This document shows, piece by piece, positions 1 through 8,827 of a stretch of 64,000 nt of DNA. Origin of the DNA: Bradyrhizobium manausense (GTDB lineage: Bacteria > Pseudomonadota > Alphaproteobacteria > Rhizobiales > Xanthobacteraceae); assembly GCF_018130615.1 (NCBI RefSeq), contig NZ_JAFCKB010000019.1:1-64000 (forward strand). The letters run 5' to 3'. A program made the translations under genes and the position numbers. The notes beneath the pieces are model-generated. The model searched no databases. It was not told where the DNA came from and saw only the letters and a list, made by a program, of their open reading frames with translations. Within the stretch, counting starts at the first letter, position 1, and each line of letters starts with the position of its first letter.

Positions 1-1
1 G

Positions 2-1006
2 CGTCGCCTGGGATCCGGCTGGGCCGTGTTCGTTGAGGCGCAGCGCCATTTTGCAGGAGCCTATCCTCCGAGCACCTATCCGGATGTCGCATCCGCGCTG
101 GTCGACGCGGAGCGCAGAGCTCAATTTGAAGAGGCGGGCACCCACTATGAGTCCAGTTATTTCCTGACCTTCCTCTATTTGCCACCGGAGGAGGGCGCGG
201 CCAAGGCAGAACGACTTCTCTATGAGGGCCGGGATCGCACCGTTGGAGCAGACGCGCGCGAGGTTCTCCGCGGATTTATCGACCAAACCAACCGCGTGCT
301 TCAGCTCGTCGAAGGGTTCATGCCCGAATGTGCCTGGCTCGATGATCAGGACACGCTGACCTACCTGCACTCGACGATCTCGACCAAGCGTCATCGTGTT
401 CGCGTGCCCGAAATTCCTATGTATATCGATGCGCTGTTGGCCGACCAGCCGTTGACCGGCGGGCTGGAGCCGATGCTGGGCTCAGCGAATCTTCGGGTCC
501 TGACGATTGTCGGCTTTCCGGGCGCCACGACCCCGGGGATCCTGGACGATCTGAATCGCCTGCCATTCTCTTATCGATGGTCGACCCGCGCGATCATGCT
601 CGACAAGACGGATGCCACCAAGCTGCTGACCAAGATTCGCCGTCAGTGGTTCGCAAAGAGAAAGTCCATTGGCGCCATCCTCAAGGAGGTCATGACGAAC
701 GAGGCGTCGACGTTGCTCGATACCGATGCCCACAACAAGGCACTTGATGCCGACGCGGCGTTGCAGGAATTGGGGTCCGATCAGATCGGACAAGCCTTTG
801 TCACGGCGACCATTACCGTCTGGGACCGAGATCCCAATGCTGCCGATGAAAAGCTCCGCCTGGTCGAGAAGGTCATTCAAGGCCGCGATTTCACCTGCAT
901 GATCGAGACGGTGAACGCCGTCGAAGCCTGGCTCGGTGGCTTGCCGGGCCATGTGTACGCCAATGTGCGGCAACCACCGGTGTCGACCCTCAACCTCGCC
1001 ACATGA
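2..1006 (+). CDS. trbE: TrbE, N-terminal part (VirB4-type T4SS ATPase), frameshifted and 5'-partial
   Basis: The frame is open from base 2, so the true start lies before the window. It reads as the N-terminal half of TrbE, the VirB4-family ATPase that energises pilus assembly and DNA transfer from the inner face of the cytoplasmic membrane. The sequence runs in the usual TrbE style (GSGWAVFVEAQRHF near the window start) up to VRQPPVSTLNLA and then stops at a TGA at 1004-1006. The following codons in the next frame (HMIPMSAVWAG) are the normal continuation of the family, so one base, most simply a C in the GCCAC at 1000, appears to be missing. About 65 residues should lie upstream. The break may be a real mutation or a sequencing error; no slippery heptamer is visible. 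Confidence 0.85.
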   Translation, partial: RRLGSGWAVFVEAQRHFAGAYPPSTYPDVASALVDAERRAQFEEAGTHYESSYFLTFLYLPPEEGAAKAERLLYEGRDRTVGADAREVLRGFIDQTNRVLQLVEGFMPECAWLDDQDTLTYLHSTISTKRHRVRVPEIPMYIDALLADQPLTGGLEPMLGSANLRVLTIVGFPGATTPGILDDLNRLPFSYRWSTRAIMLDKTDATKLLTKIRRQWFAKRKSIGAILKEVMTNEASTLLDTDAHNKALDADAALQELGSDQIGQAFVTATITVWDRDPNAADEKLRLVEKVIQGRDFTCMIETVNAVEAWLGGLPGHVYANVRQPPVSTLNLAT

Positions 1007-2244
1007 TTCCGATGTCGGCCGTGTGGGCCGGCGAGGTGAGGGATTTGCATTTCAAGGGCCCGCCTCTTCTGTTCGGCAAGACCGAGGGATCGACTCCGTT
1101 CCGGTTTTCGCTCCACGTCGGTGACGTCGGCCATACCCTTGTGGTGGGACCGACCGGTGCTGGCAAGTCAGTCTTGCTCGCGCTGATGGCGCTGCAATTC
1201 CGGCGCTATTCGAACTCGCAGGTCTTTGCGTTCGATTTCGGTGGTTCGATCCGGGCGGCCGCGCTCGCCATGGGCGGCGACTGGCATGATCTCGGCGGTG
1301 CGCTGTCTGACGGGGACGAAAACCCCGTCGCGCTGCAACCTTTGGCCTGGATTGACGATTCCGCCGAGCGAGGATGGGCCACGGAATGGATCGCCGCGAT
1401 CCTGGCGCGGGAAAAGGTCGAGATCACGCCGGAGGTCAAGGATCATCTGTGGTCGGCGCTCACCTCTCTCGCTTCGGCGCCGAGGGAGGAGCGCACCCTC
1501 ACGGGCCTCTCGGTCTTGCTGCAATCCAATTCCCTGAAAAGGGCCCTGCAATCCTATTGCCTCGGCGGTCCCTCTGGGCGCCTGCTCGATGCAGAATTCG
1601 AGCGCCTCGGCGAGGCGTCGGTCCAGGCATTCGAGACCGAAGGCTTGATCGGAACGAGCGCTGCCCCGGCCGTGCTGGCATACCTCTTCCATCGCATCGG
1701 AGAGCGTCTCGATGGTCGACCGACGCTCCTTATTGTCGATGAAGGTTGGCTTGCCCTCGACGACGAGGACTTTGCCGGCCAGCTCCGCGAATGGCTGAAG
1801 ACGCTTCGGAAGAAGAATGCGTCCGTCATCTTCGCCACTCAGTCGCTTTCTGACATCGATGGCTCCGCAATCGCGCCTGCGATCATCGAAAGCTGCCCAA
1901 CTCGTCTGTTACTGCCGAACGAACGGGCGATCGAACCGCAGATCACCGCCATCTACCGCCGCTTCGGACTCAACGATCGCCAAATCGAACTTCTGAGCCG
2001 GGCAACGCCAAAGCGCGACTACTACTGCCAGTCGCGCCGGGGCAACCGCATGTTCGAGCTTGGCCTTGGTGAGGTCGCGCTCGCATTCACTGCAGCCTCT
2101 TCCAAGATAGACCAGGCTGCCATAGCGCAACTCCTCGCCGAACATGGCCCTGACGGCTTCGTGCCAGCCTGGCTACAGCACCGTGACGTCGCCTGGGCTC
2201 TCGACCTGATCCCCAATCTCATCAATCTGGAGAAATCGCAATGA
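1003..2244 (+). CDS. trbE: TrbE, C-terminal ATPase part
   Basis: This carries the nucleotide-binding half of TrbE: Walker A GPTGAGKS at residues 49-56, and Walker B in LLIVDEGW near residue 243, followed by the KKNASVIFATQSL stretch typical of VirB4/TrbE proteins. The 413-residue frame starts at an ATG that overlaps the premature TGA of the upstream half (ATGA), so translational coupling could still give two polypeptides. Family members are single chains of about 800 residues, and the two halves plus the missing N-terminus add up to that. The stop overlaps the trbJ start (ATGA). Function in conjugation depends on whether the split protein assembles. Confidence 0.88.
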   Translation: MIPMSAVWAGEVRDLHFKGPPLLFGKTEGSTPFRFSLHVGDVGHTLVVGPTGAGKSVLLALMALQFRRYSNSQVFAFDFGGSIRAAALAMGGDWHDLGGALSDGDENPVALQPLAWIDDSAERGWATEWIAAILAREKVEITPEVKDHLWSALTSLASAPREERTLTGLSVLLQSNSLKRALQSYCLGGPSGRLLDAEFERLGEASVQAFETEGLIGTSAAPAVLAYLFHRIGERLDGRPTLLIVDEGWLALDDEDFAGQLREWLKTLRKKNASVIFATQSLSDIDGSAIAPAIIESCPTRLLLPNERAIEPQITAIYRRFGLNDRQIELLSRATPKRDYYCQSRRGNRMFELGLGEVALAFTAASSKIDQAAIAQLLAEHGPDGFVPAWLQHRDVAWALDLIPNLINLEKSQ

Positions 2245-2969
2245 GGCGTCTTGGCCTATTGGCGGCCGCTGGCACCGTCGCGCTGATGCTCGGCATCGCC
2301 GTGCCCGCACGGGCGCTGATCGTCTTCGATCCCAACAACTACGTTCAGAACGTCCTGACAGCTGCGCGGGAGCTCCAGCAGATCAACAATCAGATCACCT
2401 CGTTGCAGAACGAGGCGCAGATGTTGATCAACCAGGCGAAGAACCTGGCAAGCCTGCCGTACTCGTCGCTGCAGCAACTGCAATCTTCCATCCAGCGGAC
2501 TCAGCAATTGCTGGCCCAAGCCCAGCGCATTGCCTACGACGTCCAGCAGATCGATCATGCCTTCTCGACAAACTACACGCCAGCTACCAGCAGCCAGTCG
2601 GATCAGTTGCTGATCGCCAATGCTCAATCGCGTTGGCAGAATTCGTATACGGCAACGCAAGACGCGCTTCGTGTCCAGGCCGGCATCGTTGGCAACCTCG
2701 ACACCAACCGCGTCCAGACCTCCGCGCTCGTTAGCTCAAGCCAAGGCGCTATCGGCGCCCTTCAGGCAACACAGGCCGGCAATCAGCTTCTCGCACTGAA
2801 TGCGCAGCAGCTGGCGGACCTGACGGCTGTCGTAACGGCACAGGGCAGGGCGCAGAGCCTTGAAGCAGCGCAGCACGCCGCGGCCCAGGACCAGGGCCGC
2901 GAACAGCTCCGGCGGTTTCTCACGCCAGGGCAGGGCTATCAATCATCCAACGTGCAGATGTTCCACTGA
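2241..2969 (+). CDS. trbJ: TrbJ, conjugal transfer protein (VirB5-like)
   Basis: A 242-residue secreted protein with a clear Sec signal peptide (residues 1-25, ending PARA) and a long glutamine-rich helical region from about 35 to 110, as in TrbJ/VirB5 minor pilus components. The motif FDPNNYVQN just after the signal peptide is characteristic of TrbJ. The ATG overlaps the trbE stop by four bases and the gene ends in TGATG with the next gene, so it is translated as part of the trb operon. It is expected to act at the pilus or periplasmic part of the mating channel. Confidence 0.92.
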   Translation: MRRLGLLAAAGTVALMLGIAVPARALIVFDPNNYVQNVLTAARELQQINNQITSLQNEAQMLINQAKNLASLPYSSLQQLQSSIQRTQQLLAQAQRIAYDVQQIDHAFSTNYTPATSSQSDQLLIANAQSRWQNSYTATQDALRVQAGIVGNLDTNRVQTSALVSSSQGAIGALQATQAGNQLLALNAQQLADLTAVVTAQGRAQSLEAAQHAAAQDQGREQLRRFLTPGQGYQSSNVQMFH

Positions 2970-3334
2970 TGACCGACATCCGGGCATTCAAGGCGTTATC
3001 ACTGCTTACGACAATTGGCGTGTTGGTCGTAACTGCCTGCACGATACAGCTTCGCGGCGGAGACGGTCTTCAGCCGCCGAAAGCGGAGCAGACGACAGAC
3101 GCAACCAGCTCAGACCTCGCACGCTGCCGCAGCGTCACTGCGGAGCAAGCAGAGGGTTATGAGCGTTGCAAGCAAGTTTGGGCCGAAAACCGGCGCCGCT
3201 TCTTGGGCAAGAAAGATGGTGCCGCAATTCCTGGCGACGATTCCGCCGCCGGCGTGGCGCTCATTCCAAAGGATCAGAGCCGAATCCCACAAGGATATCC
3301 GAACCTGGCGACACCTGAGGCGAGCAAGCCATGA
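2969..3334 (+). CDS. trbK: TrbK-like entry-exclusion lipoprotein
   Basis: A small 121-residue protein with a lipoprotein signal: hydrophobic stretch at residues 10-23 followed by a lipobox ending at Cys24 (VTAC). Cysteines near 38 and 52 fit the short conserved motif C-RS-T-----YE-C of the TrbK-type entry-exclusion family found between trbJ and trbL in rhizobial elements. It would sit in the envelope and block redundant transfer into a cell already carrying the element. Identification rests on position, lipobox and this short motif, since TrbK proteins diverge quickly. It overlaps trbJ and trbL at both ends. Confidence 0.75.
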   Translation: MTDIRAFKALSLLTTIGVLVVTACTIQLRGGDGLQPPKAEQTTDATSSDLARCRSVTAEQAEGYERCKQVWAENRRRFLGKKDGAAIPGDDSAAGVALIPKDQSRIPQGYPNLATPEASKP

Positions 3335-4557
3335 CTGGTACGGGGATCATTGACCAGTTCCTTGAAACGTTCACGCATTATATCGATAACGGCTTCGGAT
3401 TGCTGGGGAGTGAGGTCGGATATCTCGCAACGACCCTTGCGGCGATCGACATCACGCTCGCAGCGTTGTTCTGGAGTTGGGGAACGGACGAGGACATCAT
3501 CGCACGCCTCGTCAAGAAGACGCTCTTTGTCGGCGTCTTTGCCTACCTGATCAGCAATTGGAACAGCCTGGCGCGCATCGTCTTCGAGAGCTTTGCGGGT
3601 CTTGGACTGAAAGCATCCGGCGCAAGCCTGTCTGCATCGGATTTCCTGCGGCCCGGAAAGATCGCTCAGGTCGGCCTTGATGCCGGCCGACCATTGCTTG
3701 ATTCGATTTCCAACCTGATGGGCTACATCAGTTTCTTCGAAAATTTCGTCCAAATCGTCGTTCTCCTGTTCGCGTGGGTCGTGGTGCTGCTCGCCTTCTT
3801 CATTCTGGCGATCCAGCTCTTTGTCACCCTGATCGAGTTCAAGCTCACGACCCTGGCCGGCTTCGTGCTCATTCCCTTTGGCTTGTTTGGCAAGACCGCC
3901 TTCGCGGCGGAGCGTGTCCTGGGCAACGTCATATCCTCTGGAATCAAGGTCCTGGTCCTGGCCGTTATCGTCGGCATTGGATCGACCTTGTTCTCGCAGT
4001 TCACGGCTGGTTTCGGTGGTGGACAGCCGACCATAGAAGACGCGATGACCTTGGTGCTCGCGGCGCTTTCCTTGCTGGGCCTCGGCATCTTCGGTCCGGG
4101 TATCGCAAATGGGCTGGTGTCGGGCGGACCGCAACTCGGCGCCGGCGCCGCGATTGGAACAGGCCTTGCTGCTGGCGGCATTGTTGCAGCTAGCGCGGGA
4201 CTTGCCGCTGGCGGTGCTGGTCTCGCTGGCGGTGCGATTGCGGGCGCCGCACGCGGCGGCGGCGCTGTCATAAGCGGAGCATCAGCCGCCTATCGAAGCG
4301 GCGGCCTTGCTGGCGTCGCGGAGGCGGGCAGCTCGGCTGCGACGAGTCCATTGCGTCGAGCAGCGGCTGCCTTTGGAGGTAGCCAAGCGGGCGACCAGGG
4401 CGCGAGCGCTCCGGCCGAAGGGCAGCCTGATTGGGCTCGCCGCATGAAGCGTGCTCAGACCATTCGGCATGGTGCCTCGGCCGCTGGCCACACCGTCCGC
4501 TCGGGCGATCATGGTGGCAGCGGCTCCTCCGTCGATTTGTCCGAAGGAGAACGCTGA
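3331..4557 (+). CDS. trbL: TrbL, polytopic T4SS inner-membrane channel protein (VirB6-like)
   Basis: A 408-residue membrane protein with several hydrophobic segments between about residues 25 and 265, followed by a glycine/alanine-rich region (265-345) and a hydrophilic tail, the usual TrbL organisation. Motifs such as IIDQFLETF at the start and LTTLAGFVLIPFGLFGKTAFAAERVLG in the middle (only the shorter pieces are quoted as family hallmarks) match TrbL. It should form part of the inner-membrane translocation channel. The ATG overlaps the trbK stop (ATGA). After it comes a 93-bp gap before trbF, the largest gap within the trb block. Confidence 0.92.
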   Translation: MTGTGIIDQFLETFTHYIDNGFGLLGSEVGYLATTLAAIDITLAALFWSWGTDEDIIARLVKKTLFVGVFAYLISNWNSLARIVFESFAGLGLKASGASLSASDFLRPGKIAQVGLDAGRPLLDSISNLMGYISFFENFVQIVVLLFAWVVVLLAFFILAIQLFVTLIEFKLTTLAGFVLIPFGLFGKTAFAAERVLGNVISSGIKVLVLAVIVGIGSTLFSQFTAGFGGGQPTIEDAMTLVLAALSLLGLGIFGPGIANGLVSGGPQLGAGAAIGTGLAAGGIVAASAGLAAGGAGLAGGAIAGAARGGGAVISGASAAYRSGGLAGVAEAGSSAATSPLRRAAAAFGGSQAGDQGASAPAEGQPDWARRMKRAQTIRHGASAAGHTVRSGDHGGSGSSVDLSEGER

Positions 4558-4650
4558 GACGCATCACTGCACCTCCGCCGCACAGCAGCGCCTCAAATCC
4601 ACCTATCGCACGACTTGAAACCGATCACTCGATATCAGGGGCAACCATCG

Positions 4651-5334
4651 ATGTTCAAACGACCATCAGTTCACTACGGGCGCATGCCCGAGCCGATTAC
4701 GCCTTATCAAAAGGCCGCGCAGGTTTGGGACGAACGCATTGGATCAGCGCGCGTGCAAGCCAAGAACTGGCGCCTGATGGCGTTCGGCTGTTTGATGTTG
4801 TCGGCCGGTCTCGCAGGTAGTCTTGTTTGGCAATCCAGCCAAGGCTCGATCACGCCCTGGGTGGTCGAAGTCGATCATCTCGGCCAAGCCCAAAGGGTCG
4901 CGCCGGCCAACATCGACTATCAACCGACAGATGCCCAGATCGCTTACCATCTGGCGCGCTTCATCGAGGATGTCAGAGGTCTGCCGGCCGACGGCATCGT
5001 TCTGCGCCAAAACTGGCTCCGGGCTTATGACTTTACAACCGATCGCGGCGCCGCCGCGCTCAACGATTATGCGCGGAACAATGATCCCTTTGCTAGGCTG
5101 GGCAAGGCGCAAATCTCTGTCGACGTCTCGAGCGTCATACGCGCATCGTCGGAAAGCTTTCGCGTCGCCTGGACCCAGCGCATCTACGACAACGGCTCGT
5201 TGAGCGCGACTGAGCGATGGACCGCAATTCTCTCGATCGTGATCGAGACACCCCGCGACGCCGAACGCCTGCGCAAGAACCCCCTTGGCGTCTACGTCCG
5301 CGCCATCAGCTGGTCAAAGGAGTTGAGCCAGTGA
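4651..5334 (+). CDS. trbF: TrbF, VirB8-like T4SS core protein
   Basis: A 227-residue bitopic protein. A short cytoplasmic N-terminus ending in VQAKNWRLMAFG leads into one transmembrane segment (about 38-57), then a periplasmic VirB8/NTF2-like domain. The start at 4651 (MFKRPSVHYGR) is chosen because TrbF proteins begin this way; an upstream TTG at 4615 would add 12 atypical residues. TrbF links the inner-membrane complex to TrbG and TrbI. The gene ends GTGA, overlapping the trbG GTG start. Confidence 0.92.
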   Translation: MFKRPSVHYGRMPEPITPYQKAAQVWDERIGSARVQAKNWRLMAFGCLMLSAGLAGSLVWQSSQGSITPWVVEVDHLGQAQRVAPANIDYQPTDAQIAYHLARFIEDVRGLPADGIVLRQNWLRAYDFTTDRGAAALNDYARNNDPFARLGKAQISVDVSSVIRASSESFRVAWTQRIYDNGSLSATERWTAILSIVIETPRDAERLRKNPLGVYVRAISWSKELSQ

Positions 5335-6365
5335 CCAAGAGGCCGTTTGACTTTCATTCGAAACGTTCACTCCTGCCAAGCAGGCTCGGTTCGGCTTGGC
5401 CCGAGTTCGTGGGCTCGAAGCGTGCATTTTTGTCCGCGCTTCTGCTTTGTTCGGCTGCGCTCGGTGGCTGCGCGTCCTACATCCCGCCAGAGATCAGCTA
5501 TGACGCTGAAGTTCCTCCGCTGCCGGCGACGCCCGTGGCTCTCGACGACAGATCGCGACCGCTTCACGTTCCGCCCCTCTGGAAGCCTGCTCTCGGCGGC
5601 AAGTCGGGAGGGAAGGAAGACGCTGAACCGGTGAGCCGGATTGAGACCGCAAACAGCGCAGCCCGGGTCGAACCGCGCAAGCGGGGTTATTTCAACGCGG
5701 CCCAAATCTACGCCTACAGTCCCGGGGCGCTCTATCAGATTTACGCCGCACCGGGGCAGATCACGGATATCGCGCTCGAGGAGGGAGAACAGTTGACGGG
5801 ATCAGGGCCGATCGCGGCCGGAGATACCGTACGCTGGGTCGTGGGCGATACCGAAAGCGGGAGCGGCGACACACGGCGCGTCCATATCCTGGTCAAGCCG
5901 ACCCGAGCTTCGATAGAGACTAACCTGGTAGTCAATACTGACCGGCGCACCTACCTGATCGAGCTCCGCTCCCGCGAGCGGCCATACATGCCGTCTGTTG
6001 CCTGGTACTATCCAGAAACTGTACGGGAACGATCGCGCTCGGTCGCTCTGAAGCCCGTCATTCCGGAGCCGGCGCAGCGCATCTCCCGCTATGCCATCGA
6101 AGGGGACAGTCCTCCCTGGCGGCCGCTCGCCGCATATGACGACGGCCGCAAGGTTTACATTGAATTCCCGGCAGGGATCGTGCAAGGCGAGATGCCTCCG
6201 CTCTTCGTCATTGGTCCAGACGGCAAGACCGAACTCGTCAACTATCGCGCTTACGCCAACGTATTGATCGTCGACCGACTGTTTGCCGCCGCCGAACTCC
6301 GGCTCGGGGGGGAGCACCAGCAAAAGGTCAGGATTGTCAGGACCGACGGGAGGCCGTCGTCATGA
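5331..6365 (+). CDS. trbG: TrbG, VirB9-like outer-membrane core lipoprotein
   Basis: A 344-residue protein starting at the GTG that overlaps the trbF stop. It has a lipobox (ALGGC, Cys at about residue 44) after a hydrophobic segment and the VirB9/TrbG/CagX fold: the signature TNLVVNTDRRTYLIEL near the middle and the C-terminal PLFVIGPDGKTELVNYR region. It is longer than Ti-plasmid TrbG, mostly through the N-terminal region before the lipobox and a linker after it. Together with TrbI it builds the outer-membrane core. The stop overlaps trbI (ATGA). Confidence 0.92.
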   Translation: MTKRPFDFHSKRSLLPSRLGSAWPEFVGSKRAFLSALLLCSAALGGCASYIPPEISYDAEVPPLPATPVALDDRSRPLHVPPLWKPALGGKSGGKEDAEPVSRIETANSAARVEPRKRGYFNAAQIYAYSPGALYQIYAAPGQITDIALEEGEQLTGSGPIAAGDTVRWVVGDTESGSGDTRRVHILVKPTRASIETNLVVNTDRRTYLIELRSRERPYMPSVAWYYPETVRERSRSVALKPVIPEPAQRISRYAIEGDSPPWRPLAAYDDGRKVYIEFPAGIVQGEMPPLFVIGPDGKTELVNYRAYANVLIVDRLFAAAELRLGGEHQQKVRIVRTDGRPSS

Positions 6366-7570
6366 AGACTCAAAACGAAGTCGATTCCGATCAACTGATC
6401 CCGCCGCCGATCCAGGGCGAGTCCGGGAGCTTCCGCTTGAGGGCGGAGCACCCACGCGTGACACGGTTGTCGCGGAAAGTCCTAGCTGGAGGGAGCGCGG
6501 TTGTTCTGCTTGTCATTGGTGGAACGATCCTGTGGTCGCTGCAAAGCAGCCGTTCCCAAAACCAGGCGGCCGACGAGCTTTACAGTACCGACCACCACAA
6601 TGTTGCCGACGGCATTACGACGCTGCCGAAGGACTATGCTGGCGTTCCGCGCGAGCCAATCCCGCAGCTTGGTCCGCCGCTCCCCGGGGACCTTGGTCGG
6701 CCGATCCTTGCGGCTCAAGGCCAGTCGCCAACGATCGGCGCTGATCCGGAACAGCAGCGCCGAGATCAAGAGACCGAAGCTGCCCGCGTCAGCCGTTTGT
6801 TTGCTGCGACCAATATAGGAGAAGTACGCCCTTCCGCAGCTGCGGCCGTCGCAGGCGATCGCGTCGCGTCACCGAACGCGGCCAGCACTGGCGAGGACGG
6901 TTTTGCGCAAAACGGCCAGGACCGTAAGCTTGCCTTCGTGAACGCTTCTGTGGATCGTCGCACAGTCAGCCCTGACCGCGTCACTAGACCAGCTTCACCA
7001 TATATCGTGCAGGCTGGGACCGTCATTCCGGGAGCTCTAATCACAGGTGTTAGATCGGATCTTCCAGGCCAAATCACCGCGCAGGTGACCGAAAACGTAT
7101 ACGACACGCCCACCGGCCGGTTCTTATTAGTGCCTCAGGGGGCGCGTCTGATCGGGATCTACGACAGTCAGGTCACATTTGGCCAATCTCGCGTCCTGCT
7201 TGTCTGGACGCGCTTGGTCATGCCGAACGGACGTTCCATCGTCCTTGAGCGGCAGCCCGGAACTGATACCGCAGGCTACGCTGGGGTCGAAGACCAGGTC
7301 GATAATCACTGGGGTGAGCTGTTCAAGGCTGCGGCGCTATCGACCTTTCTGGCGGTCGGGACCGAACTGGGTGCCGGATCAGACACTAATAGCAACAATA
7401 GCGCGATCATCCAGGCATTGCGACACGGCGCCTCAGACTCACTGAATGAAACTGGGCAACAGGTGGTTCGGCGCAGCCTCAATATCCAGCCTACCCTGAC
7501 CGTGCGACCTGGTTTCCCGATTCGTGTTCTCGTCAATCGTGACCTCATACTTACGCCTTACGGAGGATAG
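6362..7570 (+). CDS. trbI: TrbI, VirB10-like T4SS core protein
   Basis: A 402-residue VirB10/TrbI protein: cytoplasmic N-terminus, one transmembrane helix at about residues 40-58, a proline-rich periplasmic linker (around 95-115), and the conserved beta-barrel domain starting YIVQAGTVIPGALITG and containing GRFLLVPQGARLIG. It spans the envelope and senses energy from the ATPases to open the channel. It is the last canonical trb gene here; trbH is absent, as in many chromosomal rhizobial elements. The start ATG overlaps the trbG stop. Confidence 0.93.
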   Translation: MKTQNEVDSDQLIPPPIQGESGSFRLRAEHPRVTRLSRKVLAGGSAVVLLVIGGTILWSLQSSRSQNQAADELYSTDHHNVADGITTLPKDYAGVPREPIPQLGPPLPGDLGRPILAAQGQSPTIGADPEQQRRDQETEAARVSRLFAATNIGEVRPSAAAAVAGDRVASPNAASTGEDGFAQNGQDRKLAFVNASVDRRTVSPDRVTRPASPYIVQAGTVIPGALITGVRSDLPGQITAQVTENVYDTPTGRFLLVPQGARLIGIYDSQVTFGQSRVLLVWTRLVMPNGRSIVLERQPGTDTAGYAGVEDQVDNHWGELFKAAALSTFLAVGTELGAGSDTNSNNSAIIQALRHGASDSLNETGQQVVRRSLNIQPTLTVRPGFPIRVLVNRDLILTPYGG

Positions 7571-7573
7571 AGG

Positions 7574-7819
7574 ATGCCCAGACTGAGAATAGGAGCGTTG
7601 CCAGACGACAAGCCCGTCAAGGTTACAACTGAGCTCCCGGCCTCAGTGCATCGGGACCTCGTCGCTTATGCAGAGGCCTTGGCACGCGAAAGCGGGCAAC
7701 GCATCGATCCGGCGAAGCTCATCCCGCCCATGCTGGCGCGCTTTATGGCCACGGACCGCGGATTTGCAAAGGCGCGACGAAGCGGTCATTTCCCCGGCGC
7801 AGGTGGAGGTGAGGGATAG
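7574..7819 (+). CDS. DUF2274 protein of the trb operon
   Basis: An 81-residue basic protein starting three bases after the trbI stop and preceded by an AGGAT-type ribosome binding site inside the trbI end. The sequence (KVTTELPASVHRDLVAYAEAL, then ARFMATDRGF) matches the DUF2274 family, which regularly follows trbI in integrative elements of alphaproteobacteria; its function is unknown. The N-terminal pattern resembles ribbon-helix-helix-like small proteins, but I would not assign DNA binding. Its last 34 bases overlap the end of the convergent LysR gene. Confidence 0.85.
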   Translation: MPRLRIGALPDDKPVKVTTELPASVHRDLVAYAEALARESGQRIDPAKLIPPMLARFMATDRGFAKARRSGHFPGAGGGEG

Positions 7820-8745
7820 CGTTCTGCCAACAAACTAAGGAAATGCTTCAGAACCGGATTTTCATTGTCTTCGCGCCAATGCGCATGGAAGTCCAGCCGG
7901 CTTGGCCCTGCGCCGTCCTGCAGTTCGCGATACGCGAGGCCGGCAAAGCTTGCTCCAATGTCCGATTCCATCACGAGGCTCAGTCCCATGCCCATGCTTA
8001 TCAGGCTTTTGATGATGCCCCGGCTAACGTCGTGGCGCTCGATTCTGGGGCGGTCCTCAGGCAGTACGAGCTTCGAGATCAGGAGCTCCTCAAGCTCTCT
8101 TCCAGGATCATATTGGCTTAAGAGAAGCGTTTCCTTGCGCAGGTCGGTCCAGTAAACAATGTCGCGTTCGGCTAGGCGGTGATCCTGAGGCAGCGAGACC
8201 AGGATGCGTTCGCTCCAAAGCGTTTGTGCTTTGGTGTCCTTTGCAAGCAGGCGCCCAGGGCTGACAACGACATCGAGGGTTCCGCTGCGAAGGGCACTCA
8301 TCAGACGAAGGCGAGAGCGCTCCATCGTTGCCAGTTCGATCTGCGGGCGCCGCTTCCTGAACTCTCCTAAGGTCGCGCGCAAATTCCCGGCTGAAATCGA
8401 TGTGCAGAAGCCCAAAGCAAGGTGACCCGAGTCGCCGCGACCACTGGACCGTCCCGTGTCGACAAGAGTATCGACCTGTTCCAGAATAAGTCTTGCAATT
8501 CGCAGAACTGCCCGGCCAGCGGGAGTTGGCTTGATTCCTCCGGTTGAGCGCTCAAACAGTGAAGTCCCCACGAGATACTCGAGCTGACCGATAGAGCGGC
8601 TGAACACGGTATGCTTGATCGAAAGTGCATCCGCGGCTCGCCGGAAGCTCCCGTAGTCACAAGCGACAACCGCCAACCGAAGCTGTTGCAAGTCAATAGC
8701 TCTCGCTGCGTTCCATCGATCGTTCCTAATTTCAGTTTCCGTCAT
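7786..8745 (-). CDS. LysR-family transcriptional regulator
   Basis: A 319-residue LysR protein: winged helix-turn-helix near residues 15-75 (LRLAVVACDYGSFRRAADAL and FSRSIGQLE), then the two-lobed effector-binding domain. The start is placed at the ATG giving MTETEIRNDRW rather than ten codons upstream. It converges on the trb operon with a 34-bp 3' overlap, and lies downstream of the AHL synthase on the same strand. LysR regulators at this spot in rhizobial ICEs can control transfer (AhaR of Azorhizobium caulinodans is a known example), so a role in conjugation control is plausible but inferred. The effector is unknown. Confidence 0.88.
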   Translation of the reverse strand: MTETEIRNDRWNAARAIDLQQLRLAVVACDYGSFRRAADALSIKHTVFSRSIGQLEYLVGTSLFERSTGGIKPTPAGRAVLRIARLILEQVDTLVDTGRSSGRGDSGHLALGFCTSISAGNLRATLGEFRKRRPQIELATMERSRLRLMSALRSGTLDVVVSPGRLLAKDTKAQTLWSERILVSLPQDHRLAERDIVYWTDLRKETLLLSQYDPGRELEELLISKLVLPEDRPRIERHDVSRGIIKSLISMGMGLSLVMESDIGASFAGLAYRELQDGAGPSRLDFHAHWREDNENPVLKHFLSLLAERYPSPPPAPGK

Positions 8746-8776
8746 TGTTGTAGCTCGGAAGCAACAGTAAGACACG

Positions 8777-8799
8777 TGTCCCCGCTCTTGGCGGGGACA
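8777..8799 (-). terminator. Strong hairpin between traI and the LysR gene
   Basis: A perfect 9-bp stem (TGTCCCCGC / GCGGGGACA) with a 5-base loop lies 29 bases past the end of the AHL synthase gene and before the LysR start on the same strand. It lacks a clear U-run on the downstream side, so it may be a weak terminator, an mRNA 3'-end stabiliser, or an operator for the LysR gene, whose start is 31 bases further on. Confidence 0.5.
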
Positions 8800-8827
8800 T
8801 CGATCTCATTTGTTGACAGGGATCCGT

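Noticed and set aside
995-1006. Programmed ribosomal frameshift in trbE
   Set aside because: No slippery heptamer or downstream structure is obvious; a simple one-base deletion or sequencing error explains the break better.
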